Shown here: positions 1 through 8,109 of the stretch, piece after piece
Position numbering within the stretch: position 1 is the stretch's first letter
Layout of the letters: the number at the start of each line of letters is the position of its first letter
DNA from: JBGPTK01 sp963797765
Lineage (GTDB): Bacteria; Acidobacteriota; Terriglobia; Acidiferrales; UBA7541
Direction of reading: 5' to 3'
Length of the DNA: 64,000 nt
Assembly: GCA_963797765.1 (NCBI GenBank)
Contig: CAWCQU010000002.1
Coordinates: forward strand, 992,001-1,056,000
The notes under the pieces: model-generated
The model's input: the letters and a program-made list of their open reading frames with translations, nothing else
Database searches by the model: none
What the model was told of the DNA's origin: nothing
Position numbers and translations under genes: made by a program

Positions 1-2
1 GG

Positions 3-713
3 AAGATTTATTGCGAAGCGCTCGAAGTGAAATACGGCATGGCCGATGCCTGGAAACGTCCGCGGGTTCCCAGCGACGATGAGTATCTGGCGCTGGTGGA
101 TCGCGGAATCTCGCTGGCGCAGGCGCAATTGCAAAAATCGGATTCGGCGGAAATGCACCTTTATGCCGGAATGGGCCTGGCGCTCAAAGCGAAGCTTTTT
201 GGATTGCGCGAGGAGCGGCGCGCGACGGCCCATGCCGGCGTGGATGCCCGTGAACAGTTTCTGCGCGCCACGCAGCTCGATCCGAATCTTGCCGACACCT
301 ACACCGGGCTGGGGCTTTACAACTATTATGCCGACGCGCTTTCCGGAGTCGCGAAGATGCTGCGTTTTTTCATGGGAATTCCGGGCGGCAGCAAGAAGGA
401 AGGAATCAAGCAACTGGAAATCGGAATGAACCGGGGGGAATTGATCGCTCCTGAGGCGCGCTTTTACTATGCGCGAAATCTTCGCACCTACGATCAAAAA
501 TACGAAGAGGCGCTGGCAATCATACTTCCGTTGGTGCAGCGTTACCCGCACAACCCGATTTTTTTGCTTATGGCCGGAAATTTGAATGCCGAGTTGGGCC
601 GCAAGCGAACAGCAGCGGAGAATCTCCGCGCGGCCGAACAAATGCCCGTTCGCGATCCGGCCTGCGCGGAACGAATTCGCAAAGTTGCGGAAACGCTGCT
701 AGCAGCGCCCTGA
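3..713 (+). CDS. Tetratricopeptide-repeat protein (5' end cut by the window)
   Basis: The reading frame is open from base 3, so the true start probably lies before the window; the first internal start is GTG at 27. The visible 236 residues are almost wholly alpha-helical and contain TPR-like pairs, for example around DPNLADTYTGLGLYNYYADA and, near the end, NPIFLLMAGNLNAELGR. TPR arrays usually mediate protein-protein contacts; no enzymatic motif is visible and I cannot assign a partner. The gene converges on lipA, whose end lies 30 bases away. Confident as a real gene, low confidence on role. Confidence 0.75.
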   Translation, partial: KIYCEALEVKYGMADAWKRPRVPSDDEYLALVDRGISLAQAQLQKSDSAEMHLYAGMGLALKAKLFGLREERRATAHAGVDAREQFLRATQLDPNLADTYTGLGLYNYYADALSGVAKMLRFFMGIPGGSKKEGIKQLEIGMNRGELIAPEARFYYARNLRTYDQKYEEALAIILPLVQRYPHNPIFLLMAGNLNAELGRKRTAAENLRAAEQMPVRDPACAERIRKVAETLLAAP

Positions 714-718
714 AATCC

Positions 719-747
719 CTGATTTATTTTTGAGGAGCATAAATCAG
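719..747. terminator. Weak hairpin between convergent TPR gene and lipA
   Basis: CTGATTTA (719-726) pairs perfectly with TAAATCAG (740-747) around a 13-base loop, between the ends of two convergent genes and overlapping the lipA stop codon. The stem is AT-rich and short, so a bidirectional terminator role is only plausible. Confidence 0.3.
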
Positions 748-1679
748 TTTCGCGCGGATTCTTCCTGTTCGAAGGCGTGATAGGAGGATCGGACCAGCGG
801 TCCCGCTTCCACATGTTTAAATCCCATCGGCTCGCCCAAGCGCTTGAATTCGGCGAATTCATCGGGATGAACGAACCGGACCACGGGCAGATGCTCGCGG
901 GTGGGTTGCAAGTATTGGCCTAGCGTCAGGATGTGCGTGCCCTGCGCGGCGATCTCTGCCATCGCAGCCAGCACTTCCTCTCGCGTTTCGCCCAAGCCCA
1001 GCATCATTCCCGTTTTTGTGGGTGTGTCCGGAGAAAATTCAAGGACTCGACGCAGCAACTCGAGAGAGCGACTCCATTCAGCGCCGCGGCGCACTTGGCG
1101 ATAGAGACGCGGCACGGTTTCCATGTTGTGATTCAGCACGTTTGGACGAGCGGCGATGACCGTTTCCAGCGCGGACCACACGCCGCGAAAATCCGGGATC
1201 AGCACTTCTACACGGCAATCGGGAACCCGGCGGCGGATTTCCTTAATAGTTCGCGCGAAAATGGCGGCTCCGCCATCGGGCCAGTCGTCACGGTTGACGG
1301 ACGTCACCACCGCATAGCGCAGTCCCATCTTTTCCACCGCTTCCGCCACGCGCTCGGGCTCGTCTTCCTCCGGCGGCCCAATCGGTTTGCCGGAAGGCAC
1401 GGCGCAGAATCCACAGGCGCGCGTACAGATATTGCCCAGGATCATGAAGGTGGCGGTGCGATGATCCCAGCACTCGCCCATATTGGGGCAGCGGGCACTT
1501 TCGCAGACCGTGTGCAAATCCAGGGTGCGCATGATCCGCTTCAATTCCTGATAATTTTCGCCGCCGAAGAAACGGACCTTCAGCCAGTCGGGACGCGGGT
1601 GCGTGCCCGGCGCTGGAATCTCGCCGACAGGAGAATTCGAGAGAATATTGAACGGACCCGCCATTTGGGTGCGTAGCAA
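744..1679 (-). CDS. lipA: Lipoyl synthase LipA
   Basis: Radical-SAM enzyme that inserts two sulfurs into protein-bound octanoyl groups to make the lipoyl cofactor of 2-oxoacid dehydrogenases and the glycine cleavage system. Both clusters are visible: the auxiliary [4Fe-4S] set Cys59, Cys64 and Cys70 (CESARCPNMGEC) and the radical-SAM set Cys85, Cys89 and Cys92 (CTRACGFC). The length of 311 aa is normal. The annotated start is TTG at 1679, with a weak TGGA upstream; an in-frame ATG at 1664 is the alternative. lipB is not adjacent. Transcription diverges from lpxC. Confidence 0.95.
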   Translation of the reverse strand: MLRTQMAGPFNILSNSPVGEIPAPGTHPRPDWLKVRFFGGENYQELKRIMRTLDLHTVCESARCPNMGECWDHRTATFMILGNICTRACGFCAVPSGKPIGPPEEDEPERVAEAVEKMGLRYAVVTSVNRDDWPDGGAAIFARTIKEIRRRVPDCRVEVLIPDFRGVWSALETVIAARPNVLNHNMETVPRLYRQVRRGAEWSRSLELLRRVLEFSPDTPTKTGMMLGLGETREEVLAAMAEIAAQGTHILTLGQYLQPTREHLPVVRFVHPDEFAEFKRLGEPMGFKHVEAGPLVRSSYHAFEQEESARN

Positions 1680-1792
1680 AATTCCATTCTACTCCAGGTG
1701 GTCAACCCGGCTGAAATAAGTCACTGGACCGGTTCCAATCAGCGTTACTCCCCCGAGGAGAACGCGCTTAGTTGGAAGTTTCAGTTTTCTCT

Positions 1793-1819
1793 GGATCCCT
1801 CACTTCGTCCGGGATGACC
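1793..1819. repeat. Dispersed intergenic repeat family I, copy a
   Basis: GGATCCCTCACTTCGTCCGG followed by GATGACC. The same core recurs at 5673, 27215, 40411 and 46358, and in inverted, interrupted form at 3025 and 46285. It sits in the 357-bp gap between the divergent lipA and lpxC genes, which otherwise holds only an AT-rich presumed promoter zone (about 1910-1995). Confidence 0.6.
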
Positions 1820-1965
1820 GCAGGACCATATTGCGTCGATCTACCAACGGGGGTAGAGACTGGCCTGGGATCGGTGCTGTTCCTTTCTGGCAACGGAGGA
1901 GCTTGCTGTTTGTGGTAATTCTACAACAGCATTACCATCTGAGCACAAAGATTGTCCATAAATCA

Positions 1966-1992
1966 TTGATTACAAAAGCTAAAATTGATAAT
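1966..1992 (+). promoter_or_regulatory. Possible lpxC promoter
   Basis: TTGATT (1966-1971) and GATAAT (1987-1992), separated by 15 bp, lie in the AT-rich stretch just before lpxC. The spacing is shorter than the preferred 17 bp, so this is a weak prediction. Confidence 0.25.
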
Positions 1993-2036
1993 CATGGGGC
2001 CCCACAGATGCTATGCTTAGAGCTGATCTAACAGAC

Positions 2037-2939
2037 ATGTCATATCAACTTACGATCGAGAGGCCGGCCGAAACGCACGGCGTGGGACTGCATACAGCGG
2101 TTCGCTGCCGACTCCGTCTGCTCCCGGCACCCGCCGATACGGGAATCGTGTTCCGGCGCGTGGATCTGGACAATTTCGAAATCGAGGCGCACGTCCGCAA
2201 TGTGGCGCGGGTGAGTTATGCCACCAGCCTGATGAAAAATGGCGTGCTGATTTCGACCACCGAGCACCTGCTGGCGGCGCTTTATTCGTGCGGAGTGGAC
2301 AACGTCTTCGTGGAAATTGATGCCTTGGAATTGCCAATACTTGACGGTTCGGCGCAGCCCTTTATCGAGATGTTGCAGCAGGCGGGAATCCGGCGGCTTC
2401 GGCGGAGGCGGCGCTACTTAAAAGTGCTGAAGCCTCTGGAATTTTCCGATGGAGACCGCCGCATTGGAATCTATCCCAGTGACGAATTTCACGTCCGCTG
2501 CTTTATCGACTATTCGCACGCGCTGATCGGCCGGCAAAACGTGGATTTGACCATCGATCGCGAAACGTTCAGCCAGGAGTTGGCCCCGGCGCGCACGTTT
2601 GGATTCGTGCACGAAGAAGCTCAATTGCGAGCCATGGGATTGATTCGCGGAGTTTCGTACGACAACGTGGTGGTGCTGGACCGCGAGCACATTTTGAACG
2701 GGCCGCCGCGTTTCGAAGACGAATTCTGCCGCCACAAGGCGCTGGATTTGATTGGCGACCTGGCGCTGGTGAGCCGTCCGCTGAAAGCGCTAGTGGTGGC
2801 GCACAAGGCGGGGCATGCGTTGCATACGCAACTGGTTACACGCCTGCTGGCGGATAGCTCGCTGTGGACGGAAACCACGGAAGAAGCGCAGCCGCTGCAA
2901 CGCGCTGCCATGGCGGCTCAGACGCTGGCCAGCGACTAA
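2037..2939 (+). CDS. lpxC: UDP-3-O-acyl-N-acetylglucosamine deacetylase LpxC
   Basis: Zinc amidase catalysing the first committed step of lipid A biosynthesis, so the organism should make an LPS-type outer membrane. The zinc ligands match the family: His77 (in TTEHLLAAL), His233 and Asp237 (in CRHKALDLIGDL); His260 fits the catalytic base. At 300 aa it is a stand-alone LpxC with no FabZ fusion. I chose ATG 2037 because MSYQLTIERPAETHGVGLH aligns with family N-termini; ATG 2013 in the same frame would add eight residues. Neither start has a good Shine-Dalgarno sequence. Other lpx genes are not in the window. Confidence 0.95.
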   Translation: MSYQLTIERPAETHGVGLHTAVRCRLRLLPAPADTGIVFRRVDLDNFEIEAHVRNVARVSYATSLMKNGVLISTTEHLLAALYSCGVDNVFVEIDALELPILDGSAQPFIEMLQQAGIRRLRRRRRYLKVLKPLEFSDGDRRIGIYPSDEFHVRCFIDYSHALIGRQNVDLTIDRETFSQELAPARTFGFVHEEAQLRAMGLIRGVSYDNVVVLDREHILNGPPRFEDEFCRHKALDLIGDLALVSRPLKALVVAHKAGHALHTQLVTRLLADSSLWTETTEEAQPLQRAAMAAQTLASD

Positions 2940-3024
2940 GTCCGGCGCGAAGCAGCAGTTTCCCCGAAGTTATGTTCCCGCACACAGGAGAACCCGCCAA
3001 CTTTTGCTGTCCCATGTGTTTGCG

Positions 3025-3074
3025 GTCATCCCGAGCCAAGCCCGACTCTAGCAAAACGAAAACGTCCACGTAGC
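3025..3074. repeat. Repeat family I, inverted copy with a longer loop
   Basis: GTCATCCCGAG at the left and CGAGGGATCC at the right are the reverse complements of the two ends of the family I core, here separated by 29 bases of unrelated sequence. Lies downstream of lpxC and downstream of the minus-strand gene at 3120. Confidence 0.45.
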
Positions 3075-3119
3075 GAGGGATCCGGAGTTTCAATAAATTC
3101 AGGCGCACCCGAACCTTGC

Positions 3120-3890
3120 CTATCGAATCGCCCGGCTATGCCGTGTCGCGGTGGCGTTTTCTTCCACTCGAATCACACCCGTTTCGTCCACGAAGAAATG
3201 TCTCATGCCGGTCGTGCCCTGGGTGATGGGATCGGCCGTGACCGTAAAATCGTTGGCGCCAGGGGACGAACATCCGGCTGCGGCCGTGGCGACTCGTGTT
3301 CCCGGCTGATAAGTGAAGATGTATCCCGTCTTCTCGCTGGTGTTTCCGGAACCGGAGTTCGACAGCACGCTATCGATTAGCAATGCATGGTCGCAGGAAC
3401 GGTCCTTCTCATCGGCTGCGCCGCCCATCGAGCCCAGGCTGGGCGGAAATCCGTTGCCATAGGTAGCGGAATAGGTGACTGATGCCACAGTCATGGTGCG
3501 GAGACGGCCGACGGCAGCGGCTTCGTTCGCCGCCATCTTCGCTCTTAGCAGGTTCGGAATCGCGATAGCGGCGATGATGAGAACCGGAATCAAGGCGGCT
3601 CCAAAATACCCGAGCACCAGTCCTGCGACTGCGATTCCGTTGCCAGTTAAACGGCCGGCGCTTCGACGGATGTCGGATAGAGACAAGTGTCCCAGAACGA
3701 TGGCCGCCACGGCGGCCGGAAAGAACAGGAACAAAATTCCGCAGATCAGGCTACCGATCGCTTTGCCGCTCGTTTGCACTTGGTCTGGTGGAACTGCGGC
3801 AGCCGGCGCCGGCAGGAGGACGTTTCCGCAGGTTAGGCAAAAGCGGCCTTCATCGGAGTTGGGGTACCCGCATTTTTGGCAAGTTTGCAT
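3120..3890 (-). CDS. Zinc-ribbon / DUF4190 / pilin-like membrane protein
   Basis: Three modules are visible in about 256 residues. Residues 1-26 form a zinc ribbon (CQKCGYPN and FCLTCG). Residues about 40-95 hold two hydrophobic segments typical of DUF4190 proteins. A third hydrophobic segment then runs into AIPNLLRAKMAANEAAAVG and a soluble domain resembling acidobacterial type IV pilins. The usual prepilin-peptidase site before the helix is missing, so it is probably a fixed inner-membrane protein, not a pilus subunit. ATG 3890 is preferred over GTG 3893 because GGAGG lies six bases upstream. Function unknown. Confidence 0.8.
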   Translation of the reverse strand: MQTCQKCGYPNSDEGRFCLTCGNVLLPAPAAAVPPDQVQTSGKAIGSLICGILFLFFPAAVAAIVLGHLSLSDIRRSAGRLTGNGIAVAGLVLGYFGAALIPVLIIAAIAIPNLLRAKMAANEAAAVGRLRTMTVASVTYSATYGNGFPPSLGSMGGAADEKDRSCDHALLIDSVLSNSGSGNTSEKTGYIFTYQPGTRVATAAAGCSSPGANDFTVTADPITQGTTGMRHFFVDETGVIRVEENATATRHSRAIR

Positions 3891-4015
3891 CACGCGCCTC
3901 CGTGAGAACGTGGCAGCAAGACGGAATTAGCTCAGTGGTTAACGGTTTTTCTTAGGAAAGTCAATCGTTCAGCGTGATTGCCAAACGTGGAGTGGAGCGC
4001 GACAATTGATTTATT

Positions 4016-5554
4016 ATGACCTCTCCTGACACTGTTGTTGTAGTCCTTGCCGCGGGGAAAGGCACGCGGCTGAAATCCGATCTTGCCAAGGTGCTGCATC
4101 GCGCGGGCGGGCGTCCGCTGGTGGAGCACGTGGTGCGAGCCTGCCAGCCGCTGGGCGCGGCCGAAATTCTCGTGGTGGTAGGACACCAGGCAGAAGACGT
4201 GAGCGCCGCGGTGATTCCGCTGGGCGCGAAAACCGTGCTGCAGGAGCCGCAAGCCGGCACCGGCCACGCCATGCAAGTGGCGCGGCGGGCCATTGGAACG
4301 CGCGCGAAGTATGTGGTGGTGCTTCCCGGCGACGCTCCGCTGATTCGTACGGAGACTTTGGCCGGGCTGTTGAATTTGCATCGCACGGGGCAGGCCGCGG
4401 CCACGATTCTTTCCGCCAAGCTCGATAATCCTACCGGTTACGGCCGGATTATCCGCAAGCCGGGTGGCTCGGTGGCGGCGGTGGTGGAAGAAAAAGCCGC
4501 TGACGAATCGCAACGCGCCATCCAGGAAATCAATTCCAGCGTTTATTGCTTCACACTTGAAAAATTGTGGCCGTGCCTGGAAGCGTTGCGTCCGGAAAAT
4601 TTCCACAACGAGCTTTACCTGACCGATGCCATCGCACTGCTGAATGAGCACAACGAAAAAGTGCTGGCGCAGGTGGCGCCCGACGCCAACGAAATCATCG
4701 GCTGCAATACGCGGGTGGAATTGGCGGAAGTGGACCGCTTTTTCCGAAGGCGCAAGACGGTTGAGTTGATGGAATCCGGGGTCACCATTTATCTGCCGGA
4801 TACGGTGCTGGTGGACCCAGACGTGGAAGTGGGCCGCGATTCTTTGATCGAGCCTGGCGTGCAACTTCTGGGCAAGACGCGTATCGGGGCGGGCTGCACG
4901 ATTCGCACCGGAAGCGTTCTGGTGGATGCAGTGCTTGCGGAAGGCGTACACGTGCGGCAGCATTGCGTGATCGCGTCGAGCGTGCTGGGACCGCAAACCA
5001 TTGCCGGGCCATTCGCGCACATCCGCGAGGGCTCGGAATTGATGTCGGACGCACGCGTGGGAAATTTCGTGGAAGTGAAAAAGAGCACGCTGCACGAAGG
5101 CGTGAAGGCCATGCACCTGACTTATCTGGGCGACGCCACCATCGGGCGCAAAAGCAATATCGGCGCCGGAACGATTACTTGCAATTACGATGGAACCAAC
5201 AAGAATCCCACCATTATTGGCGAGCGCGTCTTCATCGGCAGCGATTCGGCCCTGGTGGCGCCGGTGAAAATCGGTGACGGCGCTTATGTCGCCGCCGGTT
5301 CCACGATCACCGGCGATGTTCCCGCGGATGCGCTGGCCATCGCCCGCGGCCGGCAGATCAACAAGGAGGGTTGGGTGGCCGAGCGTCGCGCCCGCGCAGC
5401 TCGTTCAAAATCCCGCGGAGCAGATGTGGATAATCCAACCGCAGCGGATCATTTGCCCACGAAACCGGACGATGATTCAAGCACGGTCGAAAAATCCCAA
5501 CATAAACAATCGCCCGCGACCAGGAAGAAGCCCAAGCCGATATCGCACGGATAA
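4016..5554 (+). CDS. glmU: Bifunctional GlmU (N-acetyltransferase/uridyltransferase)
   Basis: Makes UDP-GlcNAc from glucosamine-1-phosphate for peptidoglycan and lipid A. The N-terminal pyrophosphorylase domain begins with VLAAGKGTRLKSDLAKVLH (residues about 9-28). The C-terminal half is a left-handed beta-helix of hexapeptide repeats ending near GRQINKEGWVAER. After that comes a tail of roughly 50 residues, rich in Lys, Arg, Ser, Pro and Asp, which E. coli GlmU lacks. At 512 aa it is longer than the usual 450-460. No clear ribosome site precedes the ATG. A composite repeat follows the gene. Confidence 0.95.
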   Translation: MTSPDTVVVVLAAGKGTRLKSDLAKVLHRAGGRPLVEHVVRACQPLGAAEILVVVGHQAEDVSAAVIPLGAKTVLQEPQAGTGHAMQVARRAIGTRAKYVVVLPGDAPLIRTETLAGLLNLHRTGQAAATILSAKLDNPTGYGRIIRKPGGSVAAVVEEKAADESQRAIQEINSSVYCFTLEKLWPCLEALRPENFHNELYLTDAIALLNEHNEKVLAQVAPDANEIIGCNTRVELAEVDRFFRRRKTVELMESGVTIYLPDTVLVDPDVEVGRDSLIEPGVQLLGKTRIGAGCTIRTGSVLVDAVLAEGVHVRQHCVIASSVLGPQTIAGPFAHIREGSELMSDARVGNFVEVKKSTLHEGVKAMHLTYLGDATIGRKSNIGAGTITCNYDGTNKNPTIIGERVFIGSDSALVAPVKIGDGAYVAAGSTITGDVPADALAIARGRQINKEGWVAERRARAARSKSRGADVDNPTAADHLPTKPDDDSSTVEKSQHKQSPATRKKPKPISHG

Positions 5555-5560
5555 GTAAGG

Positions 5561-5741
5561 GGCGCGGCTGAACAGTTTGCGGAAAAAAGCCGAGAATTAC
5601 CCTGCGAAGGAACGGAACTCCGGAAGTGCAATGGAGAAAATCCCTACTTCGCAAGCATTTAAAATCAACTCCGGATTCCTCACTTCGTTCGGAATGACCC
5701 CCTAAGGGTATTTTCCGTAGCCTGTAAAGCCCGCCCCTACA
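5561..5741. repeat. Composite 180-bp intergenic repeat, copy 1
   Basis: Begins GGCGCGGCTGAACAGTTTGC and ends GCCCGCCCCTACA; a second copy with the same start, end and internal order is at 27104-27283. The middle contains ATGGAGAAA, CAAGCATTT, ATCAACTCCGGATTCCTC and the family I core (5673-5699). It fills most of the 282-bp gap between glmU and purQ. No reading frame or transposase is associated with it. Confidence 0.75.
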
Positions 5742-5803
5742 TACGGAAAATCAAAGCCTCCAGGCTTGTCTTCACCTGCCTCTCGGAACGCCCCGCATCC
5801 CTG

Positions 5804-5812
5804 TGTTAGAAT
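5804..5812 (+). promoter_or_regulatory. Extended -10 promoter element for purQ
   Basis: TGT directly followed by TAGAAT forms an extended -10 element, 24 bases before the purQ ATG, with GGAGG between them. No convincing -35 hexamer is present, which extended -10 promoters tolerate. Confidence 0.4.
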
Positions 5813-5836
5813 GAAATTTCGGAGGAAAATCCAGCG

Positions 5837-6547
5837 ATGAAATTTGGCGTGGTCGTGTTTCCCGGCTCGAATTGCGATGAGGATGCGCATCACGCAATCA
5901 GCGCCGTGTTGGGGAAACAGGCCGAATTTGTATGGCATCAATCCGAGAATCTGCAAGGCCTGGACGCGGTAATTCTGCCGGGTGGATTTGCGTACGGCGA
6001 TTATCTGCGTACCGGCGCGATCGCGCGATTCTCGCCGGTGATGCGCTCCGTGGAGCGATTTGCGCGCGGCGGCGGCTTGGTGATCGGTCTGTGCAACGGT
6101 TTTCAAATTCTGCTGGAATCCGGCCTGCTTCCCGGAGCGATGCTGCGCAATTCCGGGCTGCGATATATCTGCCGTCAGGTGCATTTGCGCGTGGAAACCA
6201 CGGACACGCCATTTACCTGCGCAGCGATGAAAGGCCAAGTGCTTAAAATTCCTATCGCGCACAATGATGGGAATTATTTCTGCGCGCCGGAAACGCTGGC
6301 GGAACTCGAACGCAACCATCAAATCGTGTTTCGCTACACCACCGCTGAAGGACGCGAGGATCCAACCGCAAACCCCAACGGCTCGCTGGCGAATATCGCC
6401 GGAATTTGCAATCGTGAGCGAAATGTAATGGGAATGATGCCGCACCCGGAGCGCGCAGTGGAGTTAGCGCTCGGTTCCGCGGATGGCCTGGTGATTTTTC
6501 AATCGATGATCGAAAGTTTGGCTCGGCACGCGGCTGTAACTGCCTGA
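5837..6547 (+). CDS. purQ: Phosphoribosylformylglycinamidine synthase subunit PurQ
   Basis: Glutaminase subunit of FGAM synthase (purine pathway step 4); it supplies ammonia to PurL. A class I glutamine amidotransferase: nucleophile Cys86 in GLCNGFQIL, His203 and Glu205 in MPHPERAVE, and the oxyanion segment PGGFAYGDYLRTGA. The length of 236 aa is normal. GGAGG precedes the ATG. The small PurQ matches the small-type PurL encoded at 8110; the expected third subunit PurS is not seen in the window. An M20 peptidase gene lies between purQ and purL. Confidence 0.96.
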   Translation: MKFGVVVFPGSNCDEDAHHAISAVLGKQAEFVWHQSENLQGLDAVILPGGFAYGDYLRTGAIARFSPVMRSVERFARGGGLVIGLCNGFQILLESGLLPGAMLRNSGLRYICRQVHLRVETTDTPFTCAAMKGQVLKIPIAHNDGNYFCAPETLAELERNHQIVFRYTTAEGREDPTANPNGSLANIAGICNRERNVMGMMPHPERAVELALGSADGLVIFQSMIESLARHAAVTA

Positions 6548-6627
6548 CAGTTTGCGGAGAAGTTCTGTGTCTGTTCGTTCCGCAGCCTGCCAGTCGAAAG
6601 AGCAAAACACTTCCCTCCGGAGATTCA

Positions 6628-8091
6628 ATGCAACGAACAGTTTCGTGGCTTTCAGCAGCCATCAGTCTGGCCGCAATCTTATTGCTGATCTCCGCGCGCC
6701 CGCCGGCCGGCAATTCCAAGGGCCACGATCGAAAAGCGGCCGCGCGCGCCGATGTTGCGCCGGAATGGCCGAAGCTGGATGAAGAGGCGGTGAAGGATTT
6801 GTCCGAATACATTCGAGTGGATACCTCCAACCCGCCGGGAAACGAAGCGCGCGCGGTGGATTGGTTCAAGAAAATATTCGAGGCCGAAGGAATTCCTTAC
6901 GAAACCGCCGAATCGGCCGCCGGGCGCGGCAACATTGTGGCGCGATTGAAAAGCTCCAAACCAAATGGCGAGCCCGCTCTGATTCTGCTGAATCACACGG
7001 ACGTGGTGCCCGTGAGCCGCGAATACTGGACGGTCGATCCTTTCGCGGGACTCCTACGCGACGGTTACGTCTGGGGGCGGGGCGCGGAAGACATGAAATC
7101 CACGGGCATCGCGCAGTTGATGGTGTTTCTCGAGTTGCATCGCGCGCAGGTTCCTCTGCGGCGCGACGTGATTTTCCTGGGCACCGCGGACGAAGAAGCC
7201 GGCGGACTTTTCGGCCCTGGCTGGCTGCTGAAAAACAAGCCGGAATGGACCGCAGGCGCTGGATTTCTGCTTACCGAGGGCGCGAATACCCCCGCAGGCG
7301 ATAGGGGCCAAGCCATTTACTACGGCGTGGGCCCGACGGAGAAAACTCCCGCTTGGTTGAAACTGACAGCCACCGGACACTCCGGCCACGGATCGGTTCC
7401 CATTCCGGATTCCGCGGTTAACCGGCTACTGGTGGCGCTGAATCGCTTGCGGGAATACCGGCCACCTCTCGAGGTTACGCCTCCGGTGGAAAGTTCCTTC
7501 CGCACGCTGGCGCCCTATGAAACCGGGCCGTGGCGCAGCCGCTATGAAAATATTCTTACGTTCATCGCCAGTCCAGGCGCGTACGAGGAATTGCAAAAAC
7601 GCCCGGCCACGCTCGCGCTGCTGACCAACACGATCTCCATCACTGGCCTGGAAGGAACCAAGAAAGTGAATATTATTCCGCCGGCGGCGTCGGCACTGCT
7701 CGATTGCCGGCTGCTGCCCGGCTGGACCATCGAGCGGTGGCGCGAACAAGTGAAGAAAATCATCCAAGACGATTCGATTCAGATCGAGACGATCTTAAAT
7801 TTCGCTCCCGCCACTTCATCGGTGGATACGCCACTCTATTCCGCGATCGTAGACGCGGTGAAGCGGCTGCACCCGGAGGCGGGCGTGGCGCAAACGATCG
7901 AGACGGGATTCACCGATTCCCATTACTTTCGCGAGCACGGCATCGTCAGCTATGGATTTGAGCCGTTCCCGCTAACCGGCAACGACACATCGCGCGTGCA
8001 CGGAAATGACGAACGGATTCCCGTGAAAGCGTTCACCGATGGCGTGCACTTGACCTGGGAAGTGGTGTACAACTTCAGCCGGGAACAATAA
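6628..8091 (+). CDS. Exported M20-family metallopeptidase
   Basis: Zinc-dependent amidohydrolase/peptidase of the M20 (ArgE/DapE/carboxypeptidase) group. The N-terminus has a hydrophobic segment (about residues 5-22) that should act as a signal peptide or anchor. Metal and catalytic residues are present: His123 and Asp125 (LNHTDVVPV), Asp155 (GRGAEDMKS), Glu189-Glu190 (GTADEEAGG). A dimerisation insert follows at TGHSGHGSVP. At 487 aa it fits exported carboxypeptidase-like members. It sits in the pur cluster between purQ and purL, but no link to purine synthesis is evident. Substrate unknown. Confidence 0.88.
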   Translation: MQRTVSWLSAAISLAAILLLISARPPAGNSKGHDRKAAARADVAPEWPKLDEEAVKDLSEYIRVDTSNPPGNEARAVDWFKKIFEAEGIPYETAESAAGRGNIVARLKSSKPNGEPALILLNHTDVVPVSREYWTVDPFAGLLRDGYVWGRGAEDMKSTGIAQLMVFLELHRAQVPLRRDVIFLGTADEEAGGLFGPGWLLKNKPEWTAGAGFLLTEGANTPAGDRGQAIYYGVGPTEKTPAWLKLTATGHSGHGSVPIPDSAVNRLLVALNRLREYRPPLEVTPPVESSFRTLAPYETGPWRSRYENILTFIASPGAYEELQKRPATLALLTNTISITGLEGTKKVNIIPPAASALLDCRLLPGWTIERWREQVKKIIQDDSIQIETILNFAPATSSVDTPLYSAIVDAVKRLHPEAGVAQTIETGFTDSHYFREHGIVSYGFEPFPLTGNDTSRVHGNDERIPVKAFTDGVHLTWEVVYNFSREQ

Positions 8092-8109
8092 GGGCGGGGA
8101 AAATTTTCC

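Noticed and set aside
3919..3990. tRNA-like sequence (TTAGCTCAGTGGTTAACGG) upstream of glmU
   Set aside because: It resembles a D-arm, but no anticodon stem, no T-loop (GGTTCGAAT-type) and no acceptor pairing follow.
3932..5116. 394-aa open frame opposite glmU
   Set aside because: Histidine/arginine-rich antisense frame; GlmU motifs are clear on the plus strand.
5561..5836. Purine riboswitch upstream of purQ
   Set aside because: No purine-aptamer core (TATA...CCTAC-type loops with three-way junction) seen; the gap is mostly the composite repeat.
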